A DNA stretch of 64,000 bases from Prevotella sp. GTDB lineage: Bacteria; Bacteroidota; Bacteroidia; Bacteroidales; Bacteroidaceae. Where the stretch lies: contig JAGCDZ010000100.1 of NCBI GenBank assembly GCA_017650905.1, forward strand, positions 62,001 through 126,000. Direction: 5' to 3'. Shown here in pieces: positions 1 to 7,264 of this stretch. The translations under genes and the position numbers were made by a program. Positions within the stretch are counted from its first letter, which is position 1, and each line of letters opens with the position of its first letter. The notes below the pieces were generated by a model that did not search any database, was not told where the DNA came from, and saw nothing but the letters and a program-made list of their open reading frames with translations.

Positions 1-180
1 CTGCTTCTGAAAATAGTCTTGTACGATGCCCTGAGCCTCACGGTGTGACACCTTCAATTCGTTGCCCTCCAGCACATCCTTGATGGCCTGTGCAAAATCC
101 TCGGCACTGATGTCATTGGCACCCATCTGGGACAATTGCTGACCAATGCCCAGACCTAAGGCATAACTTAATTTATCCAT
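1..180 (-). CDS. FKBP-type peptidyl-prolyl isomerase, N-terminal part (cut by window edge)
   Basis: Only the first 60 codons are in the window, read leftwards from an ATG at 178-180. The sequence opens MDKLSYALGLGIGQQL and continues with an acidic helical stretch. This matches the N-terminal dimerisation region of FkpA/Mip-type FKBP isomerases, which catalyse cis-trans isomerisation of proline bonds during protein folding. No signal peptide precedes the conserved LSYALG segment, so a cytoplasmic form is suggested. The catalytic FKBP domain lies outside the window, so activity cannot be judged. The family call is fairly secure because this N-terminal pattern is very characteristic in Bacteroidetes. 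Confidence 0.8.
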   Translation of the reverse strand, partial: MDKLSYALGLGIGQQLSQMGANDISAEDFAQAIKDVLEGNELKVSHREAQGIVQDYFQKQ

Positions 181-220
181 TTTTCCTCTATAATAATGTA
201 TAATTTTCGAAAATCGGCTG

Positions 221-228
221 CAAAGGTA
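221..228 (-). promoter_or_regulatory. -7 promoter box for the FKBP gene
   Basis: The minus strand reads TACCTTTG, a match to the Bacteroidetes -7 consensus TAnnTTTG, 41 bp before the FKBP start codon. No clear TTTG was found at -33. Confidence 0.6.
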
Positions 229-238
229 CAATAAAAAA

Positions 239-266
239 GTGAAAAGCGAAAAGTGAAAAGTGAAAA
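239..266. repeat. Heptanucleotide tandem repeat, four units
   Basis: Four consecutive 7-mers (GTGAAAA, GCGAAAA, GTGAAAA, GTGAAAA) lie between the divergent FKBP and sirtuin promoters. The same kind of 7-bp repeat recurs in the 38.9-53.1 kb block, both between and inside genes. Confidence 0.8.
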
Positions 267-323
267 ATTTGCTACCGTCCTGCAATTTTTCTTAATTCTT
301 AACGGTTAACGCTTATTTTTTCG

Positions 324-331
324 TATCTTTG
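324..331 (+). promoter_or_regulatory. -7 promoter box for the sirtuin gene
   Basis: TATCTTTG matches TAnnTTTG and ends 24 bp before the ATG at 356. It rules out the upstream in-frame TTG at 329 as a start, because that codon lies inside the promoter. Confidence 0.7.
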
Positions 332-355
332 CATCAGAATTTATCAGATAAGCTT

Positions 356-1054
356 ATGAAAAAGATTGTTGTATTGACCGGTGCAGGCATGTCGGTGGAG
401 AGCGGACTGAAGACCTTCCGCGATGCCGATGGCCTTTGGGAGAACTATCCCGTGCAGAAAGTTGCCACCCACGAAGGCTGGCTGACTGACCCCACACTTG
501 TGACTAACTTCTATAACATGCTCCGCAAGAAGTGCTGGAACGTGCAGCCCAACGAGGGCCATCGTCTGGTAGCCAAACTTGAGGAGAACTATGATGTCAC
601 CGTTGTCACCCAGAATGTCGACAACCTCCACGAGATGGCTGGTTCCTCACGAGTCATCCACTTGCACGGAGAGTTGATGAAAGTCTGCTCCAGCCGCGAT
701 GTCGATGATCCTCGCTATATCCAGCAGCTCACGCCCGACAATTGTGAGATTGAGCCAGGCACGAAGGCTGGCGACGGCTCATTGCTGCGCCCCTACATCG
801 TGTTCTTCGGTGAGGCTGTGCCCAATATCACGGTTGCCGCAGAGGTCGTTCAGGAAGCAGACATCCTTATTATTATTGGAACCTCTCTGGTGGTCTATCC
901 CGCTGCAGGACTTTTGCACTATGCCCGTCCTGAGGTGCCCGTCTATCTCATCGACCCGAACCCCATCAATGCCGGTGGTCGCGTCCAGCAGATCCAAAAG
1001 GGTGCTTCCGAGGGTATGAAGGAACTCCTGCAATTGTTATCGAGAAATACATAG
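356..1054 (+). CDS. Sir2-family NAD-dependent protein deacylase, zinc-less type
   Basis: This 232-residue protein should remove acyl groups from lysines using NAD+. The Rossmann motif GAGMSVESGLKTFRD, the TQNVDNLH motif with its catalytic histidine region (HLHGE) and the GTSLVVYPAA motif are all present. The small zinc-binding lobe has lost the usual four cysteines; only two cysteines occur there, far apart and not in CxxC pairs. In class III (CobB/SIRT5) sirtuins a Tyr-x-x-Arg pair reads acidic acyl groups. Here the segment is FYNMLRKK, so the Tyr is kept but the +3 position is Leu and an Arg sits at +4, which may shift acyl preference. Start chosen at ATG 356 because upstream alternatives overlap the promoter. 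It appears to be a single-gene transcript ending in a clear terminator. Confidence 0.9.
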   Translation: MKKIVVLTGAGMSVESGLKTFRDADGLWENYPVQKVATHEGWLTDPTLVTNFYNMLRKKCWNVQPNEGHRLVAKLEENYDVTVVTQNVDNLHEMAGSSRVIHLHGELMKVCSSRDVDDPRYIQQLTPDNCEIEPGTKAGDGSLLRPYIVFFGEAVPNITVAAEVVQEADILIIIGTSLVVYPAAGLLHYARPEVPVYLIDPNPINAGGRVQQIQKGASEGMKELLQLLSRNT

Positions 1055-1066
1055 TGCTAAAGATAA

Positions 1067-1100
1067 GAAAACCCTCGCTTTTGTAGCGGGGGTTTTCTCT
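1067..1100. terminator. Hairpin terminator between convergent genes
   Basis: A 12-bp stem (GAAAACCCTCGC against GCGGGGGTTTTC, one G-T pair) with a 7-nt loop at 1067-1097 is followed by TCT. The stem ends are A/T rich, so it can work in both directions for the convergent sirtuin and SusD-like genes. Confidence 0.8.
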
Positions 1101-1127
1101 ATTCATAACTGAGGGAAAGATCCTTGA

Positions 1128-4100
1128 TTATTCCTCATAGTAAACGGCATTGAGCGTCATGGTGCCGCTATAGAGCATGAGGTCGAGGTCTCGGCCACCA
1201 GCACTCTTGGCGCAATCATTGGCCATCTCCGTGGTAATCTGAAGTTCGTTCAAACCAGAAACCCACTTCACATGATCGTAATAGGTGGCACTCCACCAAC
1301 CGTTCATGACCTTCATGTCAAAGTCATCACTAACATCTGAAACGTCGAAGATCAGCGTCTTCAGACCGAAGTAAACATCATCGGGAATAGTGGGCAGGTA
1401 TGCCCCCTCGGTAGAGCTGAAACGCATGGCTGCAGCATCCCAGGCACCTGGCTGGAATGGTGTTTGATCCGGTCTGTCAGGACCACCGTAGATATAATAC
1501 TTTACAGGGGGATCGGGATTATAAAGCGTTAGCGTACGCTCTGCGACGGCCTCGGTGTCGTTGCAGTTTATCATGCGGAAGCGGAACTTTCTGTTGACAG
1601 ACTGACCATAGGGGACTTTGACCATGAACGGTGTGTTGTCGTTCAACTTGATAATCTGCTCGCCCGTCTCGCCATCCTCCACGTAGATACAGAAGCGCGC
1701 TCTGTCGATGTTGACGCTCAGGTAGCGGCCTGTTTCTGAAGGTGTGCCGTCCTTCTCCTGCTGTTGGATGGTAAGTGCCTGGTCGAATTCCTCGTTGGTA
1801 AATCCGCGTTGTCCGAACATCCAGTATGTGTGCATATTGTCAACCATCGATGTCGTCATGAGTGCAAGCATAGGACTGCTATACTCGGCAAGCGGCGATA
1901 TAGTGGGATACCTCAAGTAGAAGTCCTTGACGGTTGCCACCTGTCCATTATACCTATAGGGCACCAATGTGGCATTTTCTGTGGTATGGAGCGTGATGTA
2001 GCTCGAGCCTCGTTCCATCGTGAAGGTTCCCGTATTGAGGAGTTTGCCGTCAGCCGAGTATTTCTTGATGGTATTCTCATAGAGGTCGAACACCATGTAG
2101 GCAAACGGATCGGCTTCGCCTTCAGCTATAGTCATATTGTTGGTATTCACAAATGCAGCGAGGTCGGCGGCTGAAGTGCCCTGGATATATGGGAAATAGA
2201 GACCTTCAATGCTGCCTAATGACATGCTGGTGTATGGCTCTTCCCACGAGTAGTTTCCGATGGTGCCGTAGGTAACGTATTCATCGGAATTCCAATTGCG
2301 GCGCATCGTGTATGTACCATACGACCACTTAATCCCGTGAATCTGAGTCAAATCTGTGGTCTGATAGTCAGGACGGCGCAGCGTCAGTTCCTGGCCATTG
2401 GCCTTGAGTACCAGCCCGGAGTCATCGAGAGAGATGACATCGTAGGTCATACTGCCTTCGTTGTCAGAATACTTTTTGCTCATCGGCAGCATGGAGCCGT
2501 TGGTGAATGTAATCTGGCAGATGCGCTGATCGTAGTTGTCGGTAGGCGTAACGACAATGTTTCCCGTAGTGACCTCCTTACCAGCAGGATCATAGCGCGT
2601 TGCCGTTGTGTTGGCGATGGTGACATAGTCAAGCAGTAGGGCAGTCGGTCCCTCGTCGTAGGTCCAGTTACCCTGTAGTTGATTGAGCAGCATGGCACCC
2701 GGCTCTTGGAACAGCTCAGGAATATTGAAGAATCCCTTGTTCTCAGCATAGTGGGCACTGTAGGGACGAGGGTCGGCATCATAGGCATCGAGGCCCTGAG
2801 GGTTCAGTGTGGGTTGACCCCCGTTGTAGATAGGCTGATTCATCTGTGCGTCAAGGGCGGCCTTACAGTAGTCGTCGCCAAAGCGTCGCATGTCGTTCCA
2901 GCGAACGCCCTCGAAAGCCAGCTCCCAGCGGCGCTCCTGCTGCAAAGCCTGCAAGGAGTAGGCTACCAGTGGCGACAGTCCTGCACGGGCACGCACCTGA
3001 TTGATGCCATCGGTGGTCCCCGTCAGTTCACTGTGCATCAGCAGCACGTCGGCAAAGCGGATGAGGTTCAGCGGATGGATGTTCGCTAATTGCATAGGGT
3101 TATCAGGATACCATCCATCCTGGCCATACATGGCTATTTCGAAGGGAGCATAGCCGTAACTGTTGTCATAATAGTATATGGGCGACAGTTTCTTCTCGTG
3201 GTATTGTGTTGCCTGAGCACAATCTTTGGCGTAATAATAATCAGGAAATTGCAACACATCCTGAATAGAGGCCTCACGGCGCATGTCCTGAGGTTCGGCG
3301 ATGCTCCAGTCGTCAAAGAGATTGGGGGCCACGGTTCCCATGCCCCATCCCTGTCCGAAGGGGGCTGTGTTGTATATATTCTGGTCGCGCATGCCCATGT
3401 AAAGGGCTATTCGGTTGGCGTAACCTGGTGTGGTGGACCAAGAGGCATTCTTGTTGTACTTGATCTTAAACAGCACCTCGGGGTTCACGGCACCATCGTC
3501 CTCTACCCATGCCAGGTTCTTTCCCTTCGTGTAGCTGTAGTCTTCACGCGTGATGCGGTTGGTGTAGGGCCACAGGTTACGATAGTCGGGAACCAATGTG
3601 AAACCAGAGTTCTTGACACAGTCCTCAAGATAGGCTATGACATCCTGCTTCGTCAGCGTGGTGCCGTCAGGCAGGTCGACATTGGCTTCAGCGGTCTGGG
3701 CTATATCGTGGGCACCCAGATAGAAACCGGTATAGAAAAGGTAGGCACGGGCCAGCAAAGCCTCAGCGGCATACTTGCCCACACGACTGTCGTCCCAGCA
3801 GTATGAAGTGTTTTCGCTCATCTCAACGATGGCAGCCTTCAGATCGCAGAGAATCTGTCCCCACACCAGTTCTGGCGTGGAAACCCTCATTTTTTGAGCC
3901 CACGACTTGTTGTCGGTAATCACGGGCACGGTCCCAAAGAGCGAAGCCAGTTCATAATAATAGAACGCACGCATGAAAAGGGCCTCGCCCAGCGCATGAT
4001 GCTTCTCGGAATCGCTCACTTCGGGAGGCAGGTTCTGCAGATGACCGATGGACGAATTCGCATTGGCGATAGCCTGATAATAGAGCGTCCAGGAGGTGAA

Positions 4101-4550
4101 GAGCGTAGACCGGTTCATGCCGTTCATCAGTAGGTCGTATTCATGTGTCCGACGATCTTGCAAGCCGCCACCGGCAAACATCTCGTCACTGGCCAGACAG
4201 GCAATGAAGTAGAACATCTGGTCGGGATAGGCCGACAGCTGGAAGAGTCCGTCGTATGTGCCACTACCCTGTGCCTTCAGTACAACCTCGGGGTTACTGT
4301 AGCGGTTATAGAATCGAATGGACTTCACTTTGTCCAAGTCGTAAGTGATTTCATTGTCAGCGTACATGATAGCCATCTTGGTGAAATCTGGAGAGAAACT
4401 GAGACTACTGAAATTGCCCCAGATGTAATCATAGACTCTATTATTCGTCAAGGTGATGCGCAGCGTGTCTTGCTCATATTGCATGTACTGTGCGTTGGCA
4501 TTAGCCATGGCAACCAACATCAGTAGGACTGTCAATATTTTCTTCATCAT
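1128..4550 (-). CDS. Oversized SusD/RagB-like protein with long C-terminal extension
   Basis: A 1140-residue protein with a signal peptide (MMKKILTVLLMLVAMANANA) that has no lipobox cysteine, unlike ordinary SusD lipoproteins. Residues about 30-75 form a short beta segment of the kind seen at the start of Prevotella surface proteins. Residues about 80-600 carry the SusD pattern: an early glycan-facing region, helical TPR-like stretches (ALGEALFMRAFYYYELASLFG, YAAEALLARAYLFYTG) and the late ADVLLMHSEL and ERRWELAFEGVRWNDMRRFG motifs. The last 500 or so residues are beta-rich and unassigned. SusD proteins normally run about 500-650 residues and pair with a SusC TonB-dependent transporter; none is present here. 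Its start lies 18 bp after the upstream small gene, so the two form an operon. A role in glycan or protein binding at the cell surface is inferred. Confidence 0.75.
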   Translation of the reverse strand: MMKKILTVLLMLVAMANANAQYMQYEQDTLRITLTNNRVYDYIWGNFSSLSFSPDFTKMAIMYADNEITYDLDKVKSIRFYNRYSNPEVVLKAQGSGTYDGLFQLSAYPDQMFYFIACLASDEMFAGGGLQDRRTHEYDLLMNGMNRSTLFTSWTLYYQAIANANSSIGHLQNLPPEVSDSEKHHALGEALFMRAFYYYELASLFGTVPVITDNKSWAQKMRVSTPELVWGQILCDLKAAIVEMSENTSYCWDDSRVGKYAAEALLARAYLFYTGFYLGAHDIAQTAEANVDLPDGTTLTKQDVIAYLEDCVKNSGFTLVPDYRNLWPYTNRITREDYSYTKGKNLAWVEDDGAVNPEVLFKIKYNKNASWSTTPGYANRIALYMGMRDQNIYNTAPFGQGWGMGTVAPNLFDDWSIAEPQDMRREASIQDVLQFPDYYYAKDCAQATQYHEKKLSPIYYYDNSYGYAPFEIAMYGQDGWYPDNPMQLANIHPLNLIRFADVLLMHSELTGTTDGINQVRARAGLSPLVAYSLQALQQERRWELAFEGVRWNDMRRFGDDYCKAALDAQMNQPIYNGGQPTLNPQGLDAYDADPRPYSAHYAENKGFFNIPELFQEPGAMLLNQLQGNWTYDEGPTALLLDYVTIANTTATRYDPAGKEVTTGNIVVTPTDNYDQRICQITFTNGSMLPMSKKYSDNEGSMTYDVISLDDSGLVLKANGQELTLRRPDYQTTDLTQIHGIKWSYGTYTMRRNWNSDEYVTYGTIGNYSWEEPYTSMSLGSIEGLYFPYIQGTSAADLAAFVNTNNMTIAEGEADPFAYMVFDLYENTIKKYSADGKLLNTGTFTMERGSSYITLHTTENATLVPYRYNGQVATVKDFYLRYPTISPLAEYSSPMLALMTTSMVDNMHTYWMFGQRGFTNEEFDQALTIQQQEKDGTPSETGRYLSVNIDRARFCIYVEDGETGEQIIKLNDNTPFMVKVPYGQSVNRKFRFRMINCNDTEAVAERTLTLYNPDPPVKYYIYGGPDRPDQTPFQPGAWDAAAMRFSSTEGAYLPTIPDDVYFGLKTLIFDVSDVSDDFDMKVMNGWWSATYYDHVKWVSGLNELQITTEMANDCAKSAGGRDLDLMLYSGTMTLNAVYYEE

Positions 4551-4568
4551 AATCTGTCCTCCCTACTT

Positions 4569-5030
4569 TTATTGTTTGATAAATTTGACAGCCTGCTTGC
4601 CAATCTGAAGCAGGTAGACGCCACGCTGGAGACGGCTGACATTAGTAACATACAGCGAGGAATCGGCCTTGTCTTTCATCAGCAGGGCTCCGCCGGCAGA
4701 GTAAATCATCACGTCGGCACCGGGCTCGGCACCCTCTACACGCAATTCGTTACCCACGGCACCTTTAATCACGAAAAAGCCCTTCTGGACATCCTCAATC
4801 TTGCGGATAGCCGTAGGTTCGTTAGGCAGAATCTCCAGGCGGTTCATGTTACAACTCACTTTGGTACCGTCAGTAAACGCTACAATCACGTTTCCTTCTT
4901 CCATGTAATCGAGTGTGATGGTCACAGGAACTTTCTCCACAACCTCACCATTGATTTTCAACAGTCTTTCGGACTGAACCTGAACTGTCACAGACAGCAA
5001 CAGAATTGCAAATAGTAGTTTTCTTTTCAT
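4569..5030 (-). CDS. Secreted protein with T9SS-like C-terminal sorting tail
   Basis: A 153-residue protein with a signal peptide (MKRKLLFAILLLSVTVQVQS). Residues about 20-75 are a small beta domain also seen at the N-terminus of many Prevotella surface proteins. The last 70 residues resemble a type A C-terminal sorting domain, ending GVYLLQIGKQAVKFIKQ. The start at 5030 was chosen because the upstream in-frame codons have no signal-peptide character and overlap the -7 box at 5075-5082. It is the first gene of the operon with the large SusD-like protein, so it probably works at the same surface site. No specific function can be named. Confidence 0.6.
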   Translation of the reverse strand: MKRKLLFAILLLSVTVQVQSERLLKINGEVVEKVPVTITLDYMEEGNVIVAFTDGTKVSCNMNRLEILPNEPTAIRKIEDVQKGFFVIKGAVGNELRVEGAEPGADVMIYSAGGALLMKDKADSSLYVTNVSRLQRGVYLLQIGKQAVKFIKQ

Positions 5031-5074
5031 ATGCAGTATCTTTATGATTGAATATTTATGAGCAAATCGGTTTG

Positions 5075-5082
5075 CAAAATTA
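5075..5082 (-). promoter_or_regulatory. -7 promoter box for the 4569-5030/SusD-like operon
   Basis: The minus strand reads TAATTTTG, matching TAnnTTTG, 45 bp upstream of the ATG at 5030. No exact TTTG is seen at the -33 position. Confidence 0.6.
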
Positions 5083-5208
5083 TGTAATTTACTAATCAGG
5101 TGAAATTTAAGTTCTAATAATTTTTGCTTTCTTAACAATAATCTACTCTGTTTAACGTCGGTTTTTGGGCGCAAGCGTTCCTTTTACCTTTGCTCCCCCA
5201 GATTCGAA

Positions 5209-5341
5209 TAGTCTCTACGAAGTGCTTGGATAGTCTGAACGAGTGAAAGAGATAGTCTCCATCTATAGTAAGGGATTATTTGAACGAGTCGTTAAGATTA
5301 TCTGAACAAGGTATAGAGACTATTTGAACAAGTCATATATG
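5209..5341 (+). repeat. Array A: six degenerate tandem repeats of 22-23 bp
   Basis: Units start at 5209, 5231, 5253, 5276, 5298 and 5320. The common core is roughly TAGTCTGAACGAGT; units 2, 4, 5 and 6 keep TGAAC[GA]AG. The spacing is two helical turns, so each unit would face the same side of the DNA. The array fills the gene-free stretch between the promoter at 5082 and the stop of the small gene at 5350. Confidence 0.75.
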
Positions 5342-5349
5342 ACAGCATT

Positions 5350-5550
5350 TCAAACACAGCCCTCTTCTTCGAGACAAGTTTTGTCGCAATAGTCGGCCAA
5401 GGTTTGCAGACACGCTTCCATATTCTCCGGACAGTCGTCGAGGGCTTTCGAGAGACAGGTCTGAAAGGCCATCTCAATACGTTCGCTCAGTTCTGTTGAG
5501 ACGGGCGCGCCGAATTCCCCTGCTTTGGTTTTGATTTTGGTTATCTTCAT
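5350..5550 (-). CDS. Small acidic cysteine-rich protein, unknown function
   Basis: A 66-residue protein starting MKITKIKTKAGEFGAPVS. The second half is acidic and contains six cysteines at fairly even spacing, ending CLEEEGCV. There is no signal peptide or membrane segment, so it is predicted to be cytoplasmic; the cysteines could bind a metal or form disulfides, but no known motif is recognised. The start at 5550 is favoured because a near-consensus -7 box (TATCTTTT on the minus strand, 5571-5578) lies just upstream. It stands alone between two arrays of related 22-bp repeats, which is unusual for such a small gene. Confidence 0.55.
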   Translation of the reverse strand: MKITKIKTKAGEFGAPVSTELSERIEMAFQTCLSKALDDCPENMEACLQTLADYCDKTCLEEEGCV

Positions 5551-5570
5551 GTTATAGGGTTTTGTGACTG

Positions 5571-5578
5571 AAAAGATA
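5571..5578 (-). promoter_or_regulatory. Near-consensus -7 box for the small Cys-rich gene
   Basis: The minus strand reads TATCTTTT, one base off TAnnTTTG, 20 bp before the ATG. Confidence 0.4.
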
Positions 5579-5734
5579 CAAAAAATATCTGATATATCCA
5601 ACAATTTCCGCAAGTATTTTCAATCCTAAAATAGGTTTGGCAGCTATTCTGCTGACTTTTCAAAGAAACTAGGCATGAAACTCGGGGAAACTTCCCTGTA
5701 AACATGGTAAGCTGCCTATATATAAAGGGAATGA

Positions 5735-5822
5735 GCGCCATCCTAACAACCGTTTCCCTATACTCAAACAACCGTTCGCCTATACTCGAACGACTGAACG
5801 CCTATACTCAAATTCAAGCGCT
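5735..5822 (+). repeat. Array B: about four tandem repeats of 22 bp
   Basis: CCTATACTC recurs at 5757, 5779 and 5801, exactly 22 bp apart, and a more diverged unit sits at 5735 sharing AACAACCGTT. The unit at 5779 contains GAACGACTGAACG, which closely matches GAACGAGTGAAAG in array A. The arrays therefore look related and in the same orientation, on either side of the small gene. No credible protein gene is seen in 5551-5967. Confidence 0.75.
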
Positions 5823-5882
5823 TTTCAGAATAAGGGGTAAGGTCAGGGTACTGTCAGGGCATAGTTTTAAACAATTATACCC

Positions 5883-5905
5883 CTGAATAATTAATTGATA
5901 TTCAG
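5883..5905. terminator. Weak hairpin downstream of the membrane AraC gene
   Basis: A 7-bp stem (CTGAATA against TATTCAG) with a 9-nt A/T loop lies about 60 bp past the stop of the minus-strand regulator. There is no strong U tract, so it may be only a weak terminator. Confidence 0.3.
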
Positions 5906-5967
5906 TTGTTTAAATATAATAAGGGCATACAGGGTATATTTTTTTCAATTATGTCTCTGTATGGAGA

Positions 5968-7080
5968 TCATTCTGGCCTGTTTTGTTCTGATATGTACTT
6001 GTTGCGCTTGATGCGCTCGGCTGTGCCGCTTAGGCTTGCTAAGAACTCTGCGGGCAATTGGTTCGTTTCATCCTTGAACACTTTGTAAAAGTGGGTACGG
6101 CTGATGCCGCACTGGTCAGCAATGGCCTCAATGCTCCAGTCGGGGTGCTCAGACAATAATCGTTTGGCCTCCTTGATGCGCAGGGCGGTGATCCACTTCG
6201 AATACGAGTCGTAGCCCGAAGCCTTCACCCAGGCCGAGAGTTGCCGACTTGGCACCCCCATCTCCTTGGCAGCAACGTCGCGGCGGATACCATTGTGCAG
6301 ATGACAGCCACGGGATGTCCATTGCTCCACCGCCTGTCTGATATGCTGCATGTCAGGAATCAAGGGGACAGGTCCATGATTCTCCTTTTCACTTCCTTCT
6401 GCCTCTCGCATGTGGCTGGCAGCGCTGGTCATCACGTAGCGCACGAAGCAGAACCACATATATGAGATGGATCCCAAGACCAGTGCGACGAACACAATCA
6501 GCCATTGTGGAGGGAGGAAGATGCAGAAGGGAGCCGTCAGCGCGATGACGGTCATGGTTACGATGCTCACCTGCATCCAGCGCAGCAGCCCGTCCTGATT
6601 GCAGTCGAAGTAGTCGTTGAGCACCTGTTTCATACGCTTCAGCTCGCTTACGATGTGCTTGGCGTAGAAAAGTTGCATCATACAGAATACGCCGCTGGCA
6701 GCCACCTCGGCCCATACCAGATGCTGGGAGCCGCCTGCCACGATGGCCATTGTCACGAGCCATGTCGGGATGCCAATCCAGAGGGCCGTCTTCCCCACCT
6801 GCCCCTGTCGCTGCAGGTTGAGGATGCTCAGTGCCAGCAGGGCCGACACGGGGATGAGCATCATCAGGTTCAGCATCACGGCCTGCACGATACCCATCTC
6901 CCGGAAGCCGAAGAGGTATTGCAGCAGGAACTGCACACCCAGAAGCAGCAGCCCCGCCGTCATCATCCAGCGCGAGCGGTTAGCCGTCCTGTCCTCCTTC
7001 ACCTTCGGGGGCAGCAGTGTCATCAGTGCCAGCGCCATCATTGCTGTCAGCACCACGCCTATCAGTTGTACCTCTCTCAT
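5968..7080 (-). CDS. Membrane-embedded AraC-family transcription regulator
   Basis: A 370-residue protein with about six hydrophobic helices in residues 1-235 and a C-terminal AraC-type double helix-turn-helix (about 285-355). The second HTH is clear in WSIEAIADQCGISRTHFYKVFK. The linker is charged. Such proteins are thought to sense an envelope signal and bind DNA while in the inner membrane. The start at 7080 was chosen because a perfect -7 box lies at 7089-7096, giving a very short leader. The gene diverges from the sulfatase operon, and repeated TTTAAGACA sites lie between them, so control of that operon and of itself is likely. The signal sensed is unknown. Confidence 0.85.
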   Translation of the reverse strand: MREVQLIGVVLTAMMALALMTLLPPKVKEDRTANRSRWMMTAGLLLLGVQFLLQYLFGFREMGIVQAVMLNLMMLIPVSALLALSILNLQRQGQVGKTALWIGIPTWLVTMAIVAGGSQHLVWAEVAASGVFCMMQLFYAKHIVSELKRMKQVLNDYFDCNQDGLLRWMQVSIVTMTVIALTAPFCIFLPPQWLIVFVALVLGSISYMWFCFVRYVMTSAASHMREAEGSEKENHGPVPLIPDMQHIRQAVEQWTSRGCHLHNGIRRDVAAKEMGVPSRQLSAWVKASGYDSYSKWITALRIKEAKRLLSEHPDWSIEAIADQCGISRTHFYKVFKDETNQLPAEFLASLSGTAERIKRNKYISEQNRPE

Positions 7081-7088
7081 TCTGGTTG

Positions 7089-7096
7089 CAAAACTA
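7089..7096 (-). promoter_or_regulatory. -7 promoter box for the membrane AraC regulator
   Basis: The minus strand reads TAGTTTTG, matching TAnnTTTG, 8 bp before the chosen ATG. The transcript would be nearly leaderless. Confidence 0.6.
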
Positions 7097-7126
7097 CGAA
7101 AAAAACTCCAGATTACCAAAAAATAA

Positions 7127-7202
7127 TGTCTTAAATCGTGCATGACGCGTTTTAAGACAACTATTTGCACGTTTTAAGACAACCATGCACGATTTAAGAC
7201 AA
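7127..7202. promoter_or_regulatory. Operator cluster: four TTTAAGACA sites
   Basis: Three direct copies of TTTAAGACAA start at 7151, 7173 and 7193, and one inverted copy (TGTCTTAAA) lies at 7127-7135. Most copies carry a TGCACG-like flank next to the core. The inverted and first direct copies form a large palindrome centred near 7143. The cluster sits between the divergent regulator and sulfatase promoters, with spacing of 20-22 bp typical of AraC-family sites. Binding by the adjacent regulator is inferred. Confidence 0.65.
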
Positions 7203-7222
7203 GGATTTTAACAGATTATTTG

Positions 7223-7230
7223 TATATTTA
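7223..7230 (+). promoter_or_regulatory. Candidate -7 box for the sulfatase operon
   Basis: TATATTTA is one base from TAnnTTTG and lies 34 bp before the ATG at 7265. No TTTG is found at -33; a weak core promoter next to the operator cluster suggests activator dependence. Confidence 0.4.
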
Positions 7231-7264
7231 CACCCAAATTAAACCTATCAATCAGTTAATCACA

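Noticed and set aside
329..355. Upstream TTG start for the sirtuin
   Set aside because: The codon lies inside the TATCTTTG promoter box, so it would not be transcribed.
5209..5341. Possible CRISPR array
   Set aside because: Repeats are degenerate and directly abutting with no unique spacers, and no cas genes are present.
5704..5886. Small plus-strand open frame
   Set aside because: It consists mostly of the 22-bp repeat array and has no promoter.
6505..7134. Plus-strand open frame opposite the membrane AraC gene
   Set aside because: His/Gln/Cys-rich shadow of a well-supported regulator.
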